In this document: piece after piece, positions 36,535-49,900 of the stretch
Layout of the letters: every line of letters starts with the position of its first letter
How positions within the stretch are numbered: position 1 is the stretch's first letter
NCBI GenBank assembly: GCA_905331475.1
Contig: CAJNYU010002272.1
Location: forward strand, 248,001-312,000
DNA length: 64,000 nt
Direction: 5' to 3'
DNA from: Rotaria socialis
Lineage: Eukaryota; Rotifera; Eurotatoria; Philodinida; Philodinidae
The notes under the pieces: model-generated
Told to the model about the DNA's origin: nothing
Databases searched by the model: none
Seen by the model: only the letters and a program-made list of their open reading frames with translations
Translations under genes and position numbers: made by a program

Positions 36535-39500
36535 TATAAGTTACTAAAGTGAATATCAACAAAAATATTTGTTATCTTAAAATATATAAATTTCGTTTCA
36601 TAAAAAATATTTTTAGTTTAATGTGTATCTGTTTACACACTCCTTTTTGGTTGTGACGCGTTGATTAAATAAAATATGATTGGAGTATTATTGTCTTCTA
36701 CGGATAGTCTGAGTCATTGACTTGCATGTAAGATAAACATATAAAATAACCACTGAGTTCATTAGGATCGAGATGACGCTAGATGATAGCAATCGTAATT
36801 ACAATGTAGTATATATAGTGACTGAAAGTATGCATAGTAGATATATATGAGATTTTGTTTTACATTTTTTTCTTAATATATAAAGACAATGTTACAAATG
36901 TAGAGATTTGATATTTAATCAAAAGTTAATGTTTGAAAATCCATCGTTTAGTGTAATTTATTTAAAGAAGAATATACAAAACCTATCGTTGTAGAATTTG
37001 ATCACCCCACGGAAAAGAGACCTTGATTTATCTTGTTGAATTTATGATTCTACGTCAGCTTTATTTCTAAAACTTCAACACATAGAACTAGCCACATCAT
37101 TATCTCTTTGGTAAAATAATATTTTCACATATAAATTATCTATCTTTGCGAACTCCTGTGTTTTGACCACTAACAACTTTTTGTTGCGAACGTTTTAAAT
37201 TTTGTCCTTAAAAGGTTGCATATCTAATTGAATACAGACCTGTAATCAATTCATTGCATTTACATAAAATTTCTAGCAACTTGCGCAAAGTATCAAGAAT
37301 GCTTCGAGAAATGAGTGTTATGTGCTGATATATATATAAGTCATTTGAAAGATTTGCCAATTATTCTTTATGAATAAAACATAGTAGTACAAGCATAGTT
37401 ATACATTTGACAACCATATACATGCGATGCAAGTAATTTCAGGTTTTAGGCAAATCATACATATAGATTGTACTCGTATCTCATCATGGCAACTACTCGC
37501 ATAGAATATTTCTACCTATTCATACATGTTCGCGTCACATTTTCCTCGCATGCTATACTTGCATGTGTACCTATACAGAAGTTCGTTAAGAATATGTTTC
37601 AATGCTGCTCTTGTGAGTGATAAAAATGTACAAGTATGTAGATGAGCAAGTTTTCATAGCGTGTAATCGTGAATATAGTATTCTTATGCAATATTCACAC
37701 ATTCTTTTTCTCGAAGTACATTATGTGTGTACACGTAGTATGTGTTCGTGTAGTATCACATGTTTTTTAACCTTGCACGTTTGGCTAAGTTTTGATTTCA
37801 TCGACATAGTCAGTTTTTAGCATCACATTCACAAATTTATCGCGTTTCGTTTTTTTGGAAGAACAATATATTTCGACTGTAAGATTTTTTTAACGAAAAT
37901 ATTCGACATTTGTGTATAATATCTAATATAAACTTTCCTTTGAATATTTATTTCGACTTCGGGTTAACTCATCAAGACTCACTTTTACTGAAATAGCTGT
38001 TATTTTATTTTCGAGATATTGACTTTTGTTTCAGACTTATTTGAATGACCAAGAGAATGAGATAAATCAATAGAGTGAGTGCTGTTCGCCATCTTTCTCC
38101 ATAACCTGCTTTTTTTAAACTATGATACCATTCCACATAGCACTCGATAATAATCATCTATCATCATCGTTTTTACATTAACATTTTTTGTAGTCGTTTG
38201 TATATAGCTGGCACATCATCTGTTTTATTTCAAGCATATTTATTGTAAATCGAGTTATAGAATCATTTTTTAAAGAGAATTTCAAACGCTAATTTACGAT
38301 TGACATAGTGATTTTCATTCACTAAGAAATAAAGAATTGTATCCGAAGATGTAAGCAGCGTAATTCTTTATCGATTATCCAAATTAGATGACGAGTCATC
38401 CTATTCAATATAAATACTTCGAAACGATTTGTATTTTTCAGTATTTTGTATCTGTTGAACCCAATGAGCTTTAATCGCGATGGTTCTACAAGAATTTCGA
38501 TATCCTTCGATCGGATCCTATCAAAGTTGTTAGATTGTATAGAATATCCTATTCAATACAGCGGGATCTAGTTTCTGGATTGTGGTTCATAAGATTGTAT
38601 ATCTGTGTACAAATTTACAAAGCAAGACGATTATGTAACGAGCGAAATAGATACTTTGTATAGTCACATGCATGAAGCGAGTAAACAAGCCTTTTTTCTG
38701 CCTTCTCAAGTCACTATATTTCTTAGTATATGGTTGTATTAAAACGTATTATATTGTTCAGTATTATAGTCGTAAATATCCTTGACCGCAAGCACAGAGT
38801 ACGATCGAAATCGAATATGACAACCATGCATAAAAATCAGTGAGCCCTTTTCTTCTCCTTAAATTACTATATCTCTCTGTATACGGCTATATTGGCTGGT
38901 TTGATATTACTAGCGTCTACTCCCGTGACCAGGTGAAAAGCAAAATCTATACGTAGTATAACGGTAACTGTAATGAGGTGAATAGATGAGAGTTTTTTTC
39001 GGTCTATTTGATACAAAGACACATGATCATAGGACTGAACAATATATATATGCATATTTCTCTATACATGCTCATTTAATTTCGATTTGTTTGACCTTGA
39101 TATCTGTTATTTTAATCGATCAACTAAAACATGAGAACGTTTTACTAATAGGGATGTCTAGCTCTCTATTGTATTTCACCAAACACATTGTCATGACTAT
39201 TTTGATTCAGTGATGAATCAAATAATGTCGTAGTTTGTTATTCATGCGCTTATTGTTCTTGATATACGTATACTACGGCAAAGCAATTTATAAAATAAAA
39301 TATTTTTACACTCTTTTTTTTTGTATTTATTTTTATGTAATTTGAGGTGCATACGATGTTAAGCATTCCTAGCTATCCATGTCTATGGCGTCAGTGCATT
39401 GAGACACGTTCATTTTTTTAGTTAGTGGATCGAGTTTTTCTCGATTCGCGCATTAAATTAAATTTTTTTTTAAACTAAACATTGTAGTAAACTTGAATTA

Positions 39501-40109
39501 ACTTTTCGAACGATCACTACTTTTAAACGTGAACAATAGAATTTCTAGTGAAGAAGAAAAAAGTAGTTCATGCAAAAGGTGAACATGATTCATGCTTTTC
39601 TTCGTCGATCTAGAAGATATGATGTCATTATCATTTGTTTTCAAATAATAAAATATTCCTAGATAAATCGTAATCAGAAATATTGTTTTAGAAATAAAAA
39701 TATACCTGAGAAACTTCTTTAGTCACCTAAACATATATTTCAGTCAGTGTACTTGACTTATTGCTATTGGTGACTGAAATACTAAGTTCATGATACGAAC
39801 CTTTCACTTCGAAAAATCTATCGATGAATCAAGTAAAATTCTAACATAAATCATATAGTCAACTGTTATCATTAAATAATATATAACTATTTAATACTGC
39901 CTGCTTTTATTAGTAGAGAACACGCATTTTCTATTGAATGAAGTGTGAATAGTGTCTTTTTTTATGACTATTTGATAATTCTTTATTTTTTTCTTTTATC
40001 GTTTATTTTCGTCTACCTTGAAAAGCATTATTGCTGTTAGCTTTGTAATCTCTTATGCCTATCGTTCTTCTAGAACGAATCAATTGATAATCAAAAATCA
40101 ACTAATAAT
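36535..40109. other. Intergenic between divergent RAB11 and SLC3A2-like genes
   Basis: About 3.6 kb of AT-rich DNA between divergently transcribed genes, so both promoters lie here. A 10-bp inverted repeat (39737-39746 with 39771-39780) and an acceptor-like TTCTTCTAG at 40065-40073 before the next ATG are the only structures noted. Confidence 0.5.
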
Positions 40110-41672
40110 ATGATACAAGCAAGTCGTACAGAGGAACCTAATAGTGATTTTCAAATTACAAACAGCTCATTTCCAAATCCACAACCAATACTACCATTAC
40201 TGTCAGCAGCATGGCTACGACGAGCACGAATTATTAGTGCTTTAGTGTACATTTTTCTGCAAATTGCGTGCTTTATATTTATAATCGTTTGTATTGTACG
40301 TTTCCCACGCTGTCAAAAAGCATCTACAACAGAATGGTGGATGAATGGTGTGATTCTACGTTTTTCAAATCATACTTTGAAATTTAATGATTTAACTAGA
40401 AGTCTTAAAGAGCACAAAACTCGGTTTAATATGCATGCTATTTGGTTTCGTCCAGTTTTTCCATTATCAAATGAATCAAATCCATTGGGATGGAAAGGTA
40501 TTGATAGTAGTTTGGGTGAAGAAATTGATTTGATTAATCTTACGAAAAGAGCACGTGATGAAAATATTCGAATTATTATTGATTATCCATTAAATCATGT
40601 ATCTATTCAATCAAAGTATTTTAATTTCAATGAGTCTTATTTTGTATGGAATGAACAAGGTAATACAAGTAACTGGATGACAACAAATGATAATGAAACA
40701 TCAGCATGGACGTATGACAAACAAAAAAATTCATTTTATTTACATCAGTTTGACAACAATAATGATTCTATTGATATTAATTATCGAAATAATCGTGTTC
40801 TTAATGACATAATTGATTCAGTTTCTTATTGGAATACAAAATTTCACTTTGATGGATATAATTTACCTGGTCTTAGTTATGCATATGAAGATTATGAGTA
40901 TAAAAATGACACAGATAATATTCAAACGAGACACCTTGATGAAGACTATCTTTTACTTGCACGTATTAGATCTGAAATCGATGAGAAACATATTTTACTT
41001 TTCGATTCAATAGATTCATTGGATACTACTGATAAAAAATTATTAGCACGTTACTATGGCGATCAACGTAAAGGATTAGGTGGTGTACAATTAGCATCAC
41101 TAAACGATTATATATTACCTAATGAAACTGAAACTAATCTAACAAAATTATTTGAATCATACTATAATTCAACATTTTATAAGCAGAAACAACTATTTGT
41201 ATGGTCATCTTTATCATCAAATGCTATATTAAACGAAGCTTTTTTTGCTACATGTCTATTTCATACCGGCACTATTTCTATTGACCAACAAGGAAATCGA
41301 TTATTAGATAATCAACTCCATCGTCTTCGTACAATAATGAGTGATACACGAAAAGAGGATGTTTTTCGTGATGGCAAAATCAAACAAACTATTCTTCCAG
41401 GATCAACATTGTTAACCATTGAACGCACAAGACGTGGCTCGAAAAGTTATATGATCATTGTTAATTTTAATGATATTGACAAAAATGATAAAATTGTCGA
41501 TAATGACAAACCAAAGAAAGCTGAAATGTTTTTAAACAACGAAAAATTTTGTGATAATACAAGTGCAACAGTTCGATCAATTGAATTGAAAGATTCTATT
41601 TGTTTAAAACCTTATGGATATATTATAATTCGTTGGTTACCACCTATTGAATCACTTAGCACTATTTTCTAA
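40110..41672 (+). CDS. SLC3A2/4F2hc-like amino-acid transporter heavy chain, intronless
   Basis: Type II membrane glycoprotein that chaperones and disulfide-links an SLC7 light chain. It is a 520-residue single exon: cytoplasmic N-terminus, one membrane span at ~41-63 (IISALVYIFLQIACFIFIIV), Cys68 five residues outside the membrane in the position used for the light-chain disulfide, then TEWWMNGVILR starting an alpha-glucosidase-like ectodomain. TIM-barrel signatures persist (IRIIIDYPLNHVS, FHFDGYNLPG), but the glycosidase nucleophile region has Asn-Leu-Pro in place of a catalytic Arg-x-Asp, so it should be inactive like 4F2hc. There are over ten N-glycosylation sequons. An AATAAA lies at 41793-41798. 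An SLC3A1-like assignment is less likely because the catalytic residues are lost. Confidence 0.87.
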   Translation: MIQASRTEEPNSDFQITNSSFPNPQPILPLLSAAWLRRARIISALVYIFLQIACFIFIIVCIVRFPRCQKASTTEWWMNGVILRFSNHTLKFNDLTRSLKEHKTRFNMHAIWFRPVFPLSNESNPLGWKGIDSSLGEEIDLINLTKRARDENIRIIIDYPLNHVSIQSKYFNFNESYFVWNEQGNTSNWMTTNDNETSAWTYDKQKNSFYLHQFDNNNDSIDINYRNNRVLNDIIDSVSYWNTKFHFDGYNLPGLSYAYEDYEYKNDTDNIQTRHLDEDYLLLARIRSEIDEKHILLFDSIDSLDTTDKKLLARYYGDQRKGLGGVQLASLNDYILPNETETNLTKLFESYYNSTFYKQKQLFVWSSLSSNAILNEAFFATCLFHTGTISIDQQGNRLLDNQLHRLRTIMSDTRKEDVFRDGKIKQTILPGSTLLTIERTRRGSKSYMIIVNFNDIDKNDKIVDNDKPKKAEMFLNNEKFCDNTSATVRSIELKDSICLKPYGYIIIRWLPPIESLSTIF

Positions 41673-42224
41673 TTTCTGTATCTCTCTCTTCACTTCCATT
41701 TTGTCTTGTAATCTTTTTTTTGTTCATCTAAATTTAATTTAATTCAAATAAGTTTTTTTCCTCTTTGTACTCTTTTATCATACATTTCCACTAATAAAAA
41801 TAAAACAGCGCAATTCTTTTTTTTTTGACGATAGCAAATGTTATTATGTTTCACCGACACGTAAGTTTAATGATTCCTTTTTACTTCAAAGAAAAATTTC
41901 ATAGTTGTTTTTGATAAAGAAAAAAGTGCTATTTCTTTTTTTCCTGAAACATGTTTCTAAATTTTTCCTTATTTTAAATACTCTCATAGAAATTTACTTA
42001 GTATGTTTTTGTCTGCTAAGTTTACTTTTATTTTTCATCCTATTGAAATAGACCAAGTGCTCACATACAAAAAAAAGAAGAGTTGGCGTAGTTAGAAAAT
42101 TAAATTTTTTTCTTCTTTTTTTCAGTCTCTTTGTTTTAACAATCGAGGAAAATTTAACTGATTTTATTCGCATACAGTTAGTTGTCGACTACAAAGACTA
42201 CGTGCAGGCTTACTTAGAATAATC
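41673..42224. other. Spacer with polycystin-2 5' leader acceptor
   Basis: After the upstream polyadenylation signal, a very long T/C tract ends in TTTTTTTCAG at 42125, 100 bp before the polycystin-2 ATG. This is a strong 3' splice site for a 5'UTR intron or a spliced leader. No coding sequence. Confidence 0.5.
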
Positions 42225-45200
42225 ATGCCCTATGAAAATCAGCAAAACCAACCATCACCATCACCACCACCGGCCTATACTGAGGGTACACCAGGTGCAA
42301 TGGAAAGTGAATTGTATATTGACGGTACATTGTATGTTGACGGAGTGCCAATTGGTCAAAATGAAAAACAGAAACGATTGGGAAAACAAAATCAAACTGT
42401 TGAAAATCAGTGTAAAAAGGCTTTAGGATTTGTTCGAAGTAATTTTTTGGTTTCATTTGCTTTTTTCATAGTAGAATATAATTTACAATTTTAATAGAAC
42501 TTTGGGCAACGCAACAAACAGAAAGAATCGACCGTAAAAAACATAAGAATAGATATGTTCAAACAACTATTCGTGAACTTATAGTTTATATGGCTTTTCT
42601 GACAATTTTATCGATTGGTAAAATACATACATATTGAATTTAGTTTTATTTTGACATTCATTGCTTTTCAGTCGTTTTTGGCATGGTGAGTACTAATATG
42701 TTAGTATTAACTCAAGCACTACAAAATGTATTTATTAATCCCCGACTATTTGATCCATCAAGTAATAAATCAGGCCCATCATTTCAAACACTGGATCGTA
42801 TGGATGATTTTTGGCGGGTAAAGAGCATAGGAAAATGTTTTAATTTTTTAAAAATACTTCTTTTGAATAGTATATGACTGATATTGCTGCTGTGGGATTT
42901 TATACTGAACAATGGTATAATAAAGAGAATATCAGTGATACTGGTTATATATTACACGAAAATCGTTTATTAAGTGTTGTTCAAATGCGCCAAAAAAAAG
43001 TTCGAAATAATTCTTGTGTTGTTGCTGATGATTTTAAAGAAGAAATTAGATTTTGTTATAACTCTTATGCCCCAGTATATGAAGATAAATTAACATTTGG
43101 ATTATGTGAAAATTTAGATCCTGAAAATTGTTCTTCTACAGCGTAAGATTTGTTGATTTAGTCAGCTTTAAATAAAAATTTATATTAATAATCATGAGGT
43201 TATTTTTAGTTTTAAATATACACCATCAACATCATGGTTTGGATTAAGTACTACAGGAGAAGTTAGTGTATATGATCAAGGTGGTTTTATTGAATTATTT
43301 GGTTTAACAAAAGAAACGTTTTTAGAAGAAATCCAAAAACTAAAAGATAAGTAAGACACGTTGTTTTTTTTTTGTTTTAGTTTCGTACATTTTCTAATTA
43401 ATTATGATTTAGTCTTTGGATTACACGTGGTACTCGAGCAATATTAGTAGATTTTACAATTTATAATGCTAATCTAAATTTATTTTGTCAAGTCCAGTAA
43501 GTTGAAACATAAACTTTCTAGTTGCTAAATTACTATACTATTGTTTAATATTTCAGACTTATTTTTGAATTTCCAGCTGTTGGTGGTTTAATAACATCAT
43601 CGATATTTCGTACCGTTAAATTAATTCGATATGTTCATACTTTTGATTATTTTGTCTTGGGTTGTGAAATACTTTTCATTCTATTTATTCTCTATTATAC
43701 AATTGAAGAAGTTTTGGAAGTGAGATTTTATTCATATTGTAGGGATTTTTTAAATAGAATTTTTCGTTTTACTCTTTGAAGATACGGTATTGTAAATTAT
43801 CATATTTCAAATCAGTTATGAATTGTTTGGATATTGTAATTATAATGCTATCTTACGTTTGTATTGCATTTAACATTTATCGACAAGTACAAGTTGACTC
43901 ATTACTTGGTGCACTATTAGAAAATGACCAACATCATTATAGTGATTTTACATTTTTATGTTATTGGCAACATGAATTTAATATTATTTCAAGTATTACT
44001 ATTTTCTTAGCATGGATTAAAGTTTTTAAATACATTAGCTTTAATAAAACAATGACACAATTAAGTGAAACATTAGCCAAATGTGCACGGGATATATCTG
44101 GTTTTGCTATTATGTTTTTTATTATTTTCTTTGCATATGCCCAACTTGGTTATTTAACATTCGGTGTTCAAGTTGAAAGTTTTCGAGCACTTCAATACTC
44201 GATGTAAGTAGATTAGAAAAAGCATTGTTTGATATATTATATATATATATATATATAATTGTTTTAGTTATACATTATTTTTAATTATTTTGGGTATTTT
44301 TGATTTTCAATCACTTCAACAAGCACATCGTGTACTTGGTAAAATAAAAGATTAACTATTTTGCATAGAATCGAATAAATCTTTTTTTTTACTTAGGGCC
44401 ATTATTCTTTTTAACATATGTATTTTTTGTATTCTTTGTTTTATTAAATATGTTTTTGGCTATAATTAATGACACATATATTGAAGTCAAAGCTGAATTA
44501 CGAAATAAGAAAAATGAATTCGAAATAAGTGATTTTGTTAAACGTGGTTATGCTAAAATGCGTGAACGTTTAACAGTTAAACGCGATCGTATAGCTGATA
44601 TTCGTAAAGCATTATCATTAGCTGATCTCAATCGTGATAAAATTTTGGAATTTGACGAATGGCGTTTAGAAATGAAATCACGTGGTTATGCTGAAGAAGA
44701 AATTGAAACAATATTTGCTAAATATGATTTTAATGGTGATCGAATTTTAGACGAAAATGAGCAACGTGCATTACGTAATGATTTATTAAGACAAAATGAT
44801 GCTGTTCTTCGAGAAATCGATCAATTAAACTTGTCAAACAATATGTAAACTGAAAACCAACTTTGAAAACATGAGTGAAAAGAAAATCTTGTTTTTTTTT
44901 GCATCGTTTAGCGTGCCGAAGGATGAGCAATGCACTAGTGGAGATCCAAGACGCAAGGCAAGTACAGCACCAGGGAAATGTTTACCAGCAAATGAAGTAT
45001 CAATGGAAGAATATCAAGATTTGGCTAAACGACTTGATTCAATGGAAGCATCTGTTGGAGTTGTTTTAACTAAGGTATAGAAATATTTTTAAATTTCGAT
45101 TCATACTAAGATTTAAATTGCATTTAGATCGATAATGTATCATCGAAGCTTGATACATATGAAAAAGTCAAAGGAAATAATGGCAAAGATAAGAAACACA

Positions 45201-45423
45201 ATCGTACATCGGATGTAAGAGAATAATTGATTTTAATTCTCATAAATTTTTTCTTTTAACTTTCGTTAGGCAGCAATAGATTCAAGGGAAAATTATGAAT
45301 TTAGTGATCCCATACATTTATCTAATAAACGCGATTTTAATTCTGTAAGTTTTCAAAACCGATCAAGAAAAAATCATACTTTTCTTTTTCTTCTGCTTCG
45401 TGTAGAACCAATCAACTGCATAA
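42225..45423 (+). CDS. PKD2: Polycystin-2 family cation channel
   Basis: TRPP-type channel of cilia and ER. Fourteen exons, the last only 18 bp (45406-45423), give 807 residues. In order: Pro-rich N-terminus; first span near [16 protein letters not shown]; extracellular polycystin (TOP) domain with [20 protein letters not shown]; a voltage-sensor-like S2-S5 block including [19 protein letters not shown] and [21 protein letters not shown]5-pore-S6 with [12 protein letters not shown] and [13 protein letters not shown]. Two EF-hands follow, both with full canonical loops (~621-632 and ~655-666), then a coiled coil (~724-748, [16 protein letters not shown]) as in PKD2 trimerisation. The pore filter reads Leu-Gly-Ile-Phe-Asp where the family has Leu-Gly-Asp. 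An AATAAA lies at 45461-45466. The final exon is optional: reading through its intron also stays open for some codons. Confidence 0.95.
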
Positions 45424-46969
45424 AATATTTAAACGCAATACTCATATGAACAATCATAATAATAAATGTTATGTCGCTTCTTGTATGTCTGTCTAGTCAC
45501 CGTGCATTTATTCGCGTGAAACTCATTGAATGGTGAAACAATAATTTTATGTATCGCTATATATTCTCATTTATTCTCGCCGAAAATAAATATGATCGAA
45601 AGACATTAAGATACTGTTTTTCAATTAATATGAAAGCAAAAGAAATCATTAGTCATTTAAATAATCGACATAAGCGAATCGATTCATCAGGATATTAAAT
45701 ATAGCAAAATATTTCTGCGACTCAATTAATAGTAAAATAAATACGGGGGAAAAGGTTCGTCAGACAGATGATTTACTATCATAGATTAACTATTCTTTTG
45801 TGTTCTCTCATACAATGATAATAAAGTATCTTTTATTTTATATTCTATTTTCATTTTATATGGTCTATAAAAAAGAAAGTTCTACATGCTTCGTTTTTCT
45901 AGGCAAACGATGTAGCTAAGACTAAAAAGGCATGGATACAATGCGTACGCTAACAAAGAAATTTATACGTGTTCTGTATAAGTAGATATTTTGATTAGCT
46001 TCGGTTTCTTAATGAAATAGAATGAAGCATTGCTTTCTGTTGTTGTTGTTGCTTTTCTATGTAAAAGTCTTTGCAATAGATCTATCAATCAATTTGAAAC
46101 ATTAACGAAATATACTACAAATCGCAAACGATATGCTTGTCGATTATTACACAAACTTTTAATCAAACACAGTCATATTTATGATTTAAATATTCATTGG
46201 ATATTCTATTATTAATGTATATTGGAATAAAAAAGAAAATCTTTAGAAAAAAAATGATAGAACAATGAAATGTCAGCAGTCCATGTAAACAATTTACAAT
46301 AAGCTGACAACAATTTTCATGATAAATTTTCTATTGATTGATGTTGAACATTTTTCTAAAATACGAACGTCAGAATGATTGATCGATACTAGCACGCATG
46401 GTTACGCCTTTAATCTTATTTATATTATGTTCCAGATAGGCCAACGATTGCATGATTACCATTCTAAAATTTTCTGAATTCAATATGAACGTCATGTTTT
46501 CATGCAAAAATGTAATTTTAAATTGACATAAACTTTTAAATGCGTATGAAGTATTTGACATCAATAAAATGATCAAAATATTGAATTCAATCAGGAGAGA
46601 AAAAAGTTTATTTTTCTATTTCATTCAATACATTATTATTGTTATTATTACTTCTTTATTTTCAAAAAAAAAAATAAAATAAACTAGTGTAATCGAAGAA
46701 ACCATCAGTATATTATAGAAAATCTGAGAAGTGCGTGAGAATAGGAGAGAACAAAAGAAAAGTAGTCATCATCGACGGACTAGTTAACACATGCACACAT
46801 ATAAAGAAAAACAAAATACACAAAAATATGCACCGGTGAACATGTACAAAATCAAGATCGATAAAAATAGAGAGGAATTTTTTTATCACAAAAAATTCAT
46901 CAATTCATCCATGTGAAGCTAAGTGATGAGAAGAACAAATATTATAATAGTTTTTTATTTTTATTTAAA
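45424..46969. other. Spacer between convergent channel genes
   Basis: Holds the polycystin-2 polyadenylation signal on the plus strand and, at 46954-46959, an AATAAA in the minus sense for the EAG channel. The rest is AT-rich and no gene is supported. Confidence 0.55.
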
Positions 46970-49900
46970 TTATAGAGATGTTTGATGATCATACTTACTA
47001 GATGCTGATGCTAGTAATCGGTAATCATCATCGTCATTGCCTGAACTAGCAGGACTCATCGGATGTTCATCATCACTTGTCGGTGGATAGAGAAGAGTTG
47101 ATGGTGATGATAGCATTGAGGCTTTTTCTGTGCTACTACCACTTGGTAAGAAACGACGAAAAACGTTACTACTTGCTTTTGTTGTTGGCGTTGGTGGTTT
47201 TTTACTAGTTGCTAAGAGTGGAGCATTTTTATTAGAGAGATCTTCTTGTGTTAGAGATTCAAGTTCAATAATTGTTGATTTCTCTGGTTGTTGATGTTTA
47301 CTACTTGATCGACTATGATGAGACCGAATTTTTGGTTTCGGTGAACGGCCTGGATTATAACGTGTATTTGATATAGGTTGAAATTTAGTACTTAATGGAT
47401 GTTTTGGATTAACAGGTGATGGTGGTGCTGGCGCTGGCGCTATTTTATTTGATATTGAACTACGAGATGTTGTCGAGGCACCTAGACTAACAATCGATGA
47501 GCTAGCTGAACGATTATAAACAGATGTTGATGATGGAATTGGCAATGTAGTAGCATCGTAACTGATTTGATGAATTGGTGATGTTGCCATTGATCGTTCA
47601 GTAGTTCTCGATTGCCTAGAAAGATCATGTACGTCTTTTGTTTCTACTAATGGTCGATTATCATCAAATAATGACATATTGGCATTTACATTCGAATAGA
47701 ATGACGGTGTCTCAAATAATGGTGATGTCGAAATAGAACTGGTATTTGTATCATGTGATACTGTTCCACTTAATTGTAATAATGATGTTGTTGGAGTAGG
47801 ACTCGGAGGTTTAGGTGGCGTATATGATAGTGTTGGTGATGATGAGGCTATTTTTGGAATTTTCGGTAAATCATTTGTTGCCGATGATGTATTAAGTGGT
47901 GAAAGAAAATTAAAAATCTGACCAATCTGCTCATCAATGTGCGACATACGTTTAGTTAATGTTCGTACTTCGGTACTTAAATCATGTTTTATTTCTAGTA
48001 ATGATGATAGTAATTGATGATCACTAAATTGTGTTGATGCACTACGATATGGTGTAAACGATAAGTTTATATCAGAATGCGAGTCTTCTAATTGTTTCTA
48101 ATTAAAAATAACAAAGAATAAAAATCCTCAGTTTAATTTCAATAAGATTTTTTGATATTCCGCAGCATTACTTACTGAATCATTGATTTCTTCGTTTAAT
48201 ATTTTTGAACTTGTATGTTGAACTACTCTTGGTATAAATAAACTCAGTGGAATAGATTGTCTTCTTTCATTACCCTCGCCAATTTTCGTTGGTCCATCAT
48301 CATCAGATAATCTTTGATCGAATGGATTCGCAGGTGTTTTTTTAAGCGCTTGTGGTGCTGATGCTATTTTAGTATTTGGAAGAAGTGGTTTTGCTGATGT
48401 GTTATTATCAGGCTCTACTGAACCAGTCATTAACCATTTCCATTTACTAGATTTTGGTGGCCGTTGTAATGGTGGACTTTGATTAACAGATGTTATTTGT
48501 GAAATTTGAGAACCTTGTGTTTCAATACGTTCCGATATTGTTTCTAATTTATCTCGTTGTTTATTGGATGATGAATTGGGCAATTGTAGAAGTTGAAGAG
48601 ATGTTAACGGAGCTATAGTTATTGTCGATGAAGAATCCATCGGTTCTGCGCTAGGCGGTTGTATAATTGTTTCTGGTATTACAGGTAATGACGGTGATTG
48701 TATTAATGTTGAATTCAATGATCCTAATAATGATATATTTGAATTGCTTTGTGAATTAGTACGATTTTCTTGTGAAATTTTACGAAATTTCGATATTAAT
48801 TTTCGTACAGGATGATCAGAACTGATCTGATCGAAACCTTCATTTTTTCTTGTTTCAGCTAATTCACGTTCACGTTTAACATCAGCTATTTTACGAAACA
48901 CAACCTGAATATTAATAGTAAAACATGAGTAAAAAAAAAGGAAATCTCAAATAGATATAGTTCACTTAACATACACGATGTCTTAAATTATATGTAAGCA
49001 CCATATTTCGAGCAAATGAAATACTAAATGGATGATAGAAGTCTAATACTTCAAGTAAACGTTCTCGTCGTATTTGATGTAAATTGCAATAGGTTAATGC
49101 ACGAACATTAGCTGCTGACTGGCCAATATTATCTCGATTTTTACTCCAAAAATCATCGCCAAATACATCATTTGTACCTAGAAAATAAATACAAGAAAAA
49201 TAATATTCATTTCAAAAATAGATTTCAAGAAAAAAAAAGTAAACTTACTAAGTATAGCTAAAACTTCATCATCTTGTATAACTTCCAATGAGCCCGATAC
49301 AATAAAACATAACATATCAAGACTTTCACCGCAATGATACAACATGTCACCAGGTGCAGAATGATTTATATGAAAATGAACAGCTAATGCACGTAAACAA
49401 CCATCACTAGCCAAACGAAATGCTGGATGTTCGTTGAATACGCTGCGATTCATATGTACACATATATCGGCCCGCATATCTTTCGGACAATAATTTAATA
49501 CTTTAGTTGCATCAATACCCTTAGTCATTGCCCATGTTGATACAACATAATCCATAATACGTTCATTCAATTGATTTGGCATACCATGTAAACGCATAAA
49601 TTCTCGAATACTAAGGAAAATAAAAAGAAAGATTTATTTCAAAAAAAGAATAAACCATTTATTATGAAATTTTTGATTTTCTCTGAACAATTACATACCT
49701 ACTCAACATTTCATGATATCTTGCAGTTGCTGAATACATTTGTGTAAATATAGTTGTTACATTACCAAATATTGTTGCATATAGTAATGAACCAATAAGC
49801 ATCATAACACATGTAAATATTTTCTCATTATCACTATTAGCAGCAACATTACCAAAACCGATACTAGTTAATGAACTCATTGTATAGTAAAGTGCTGTTA

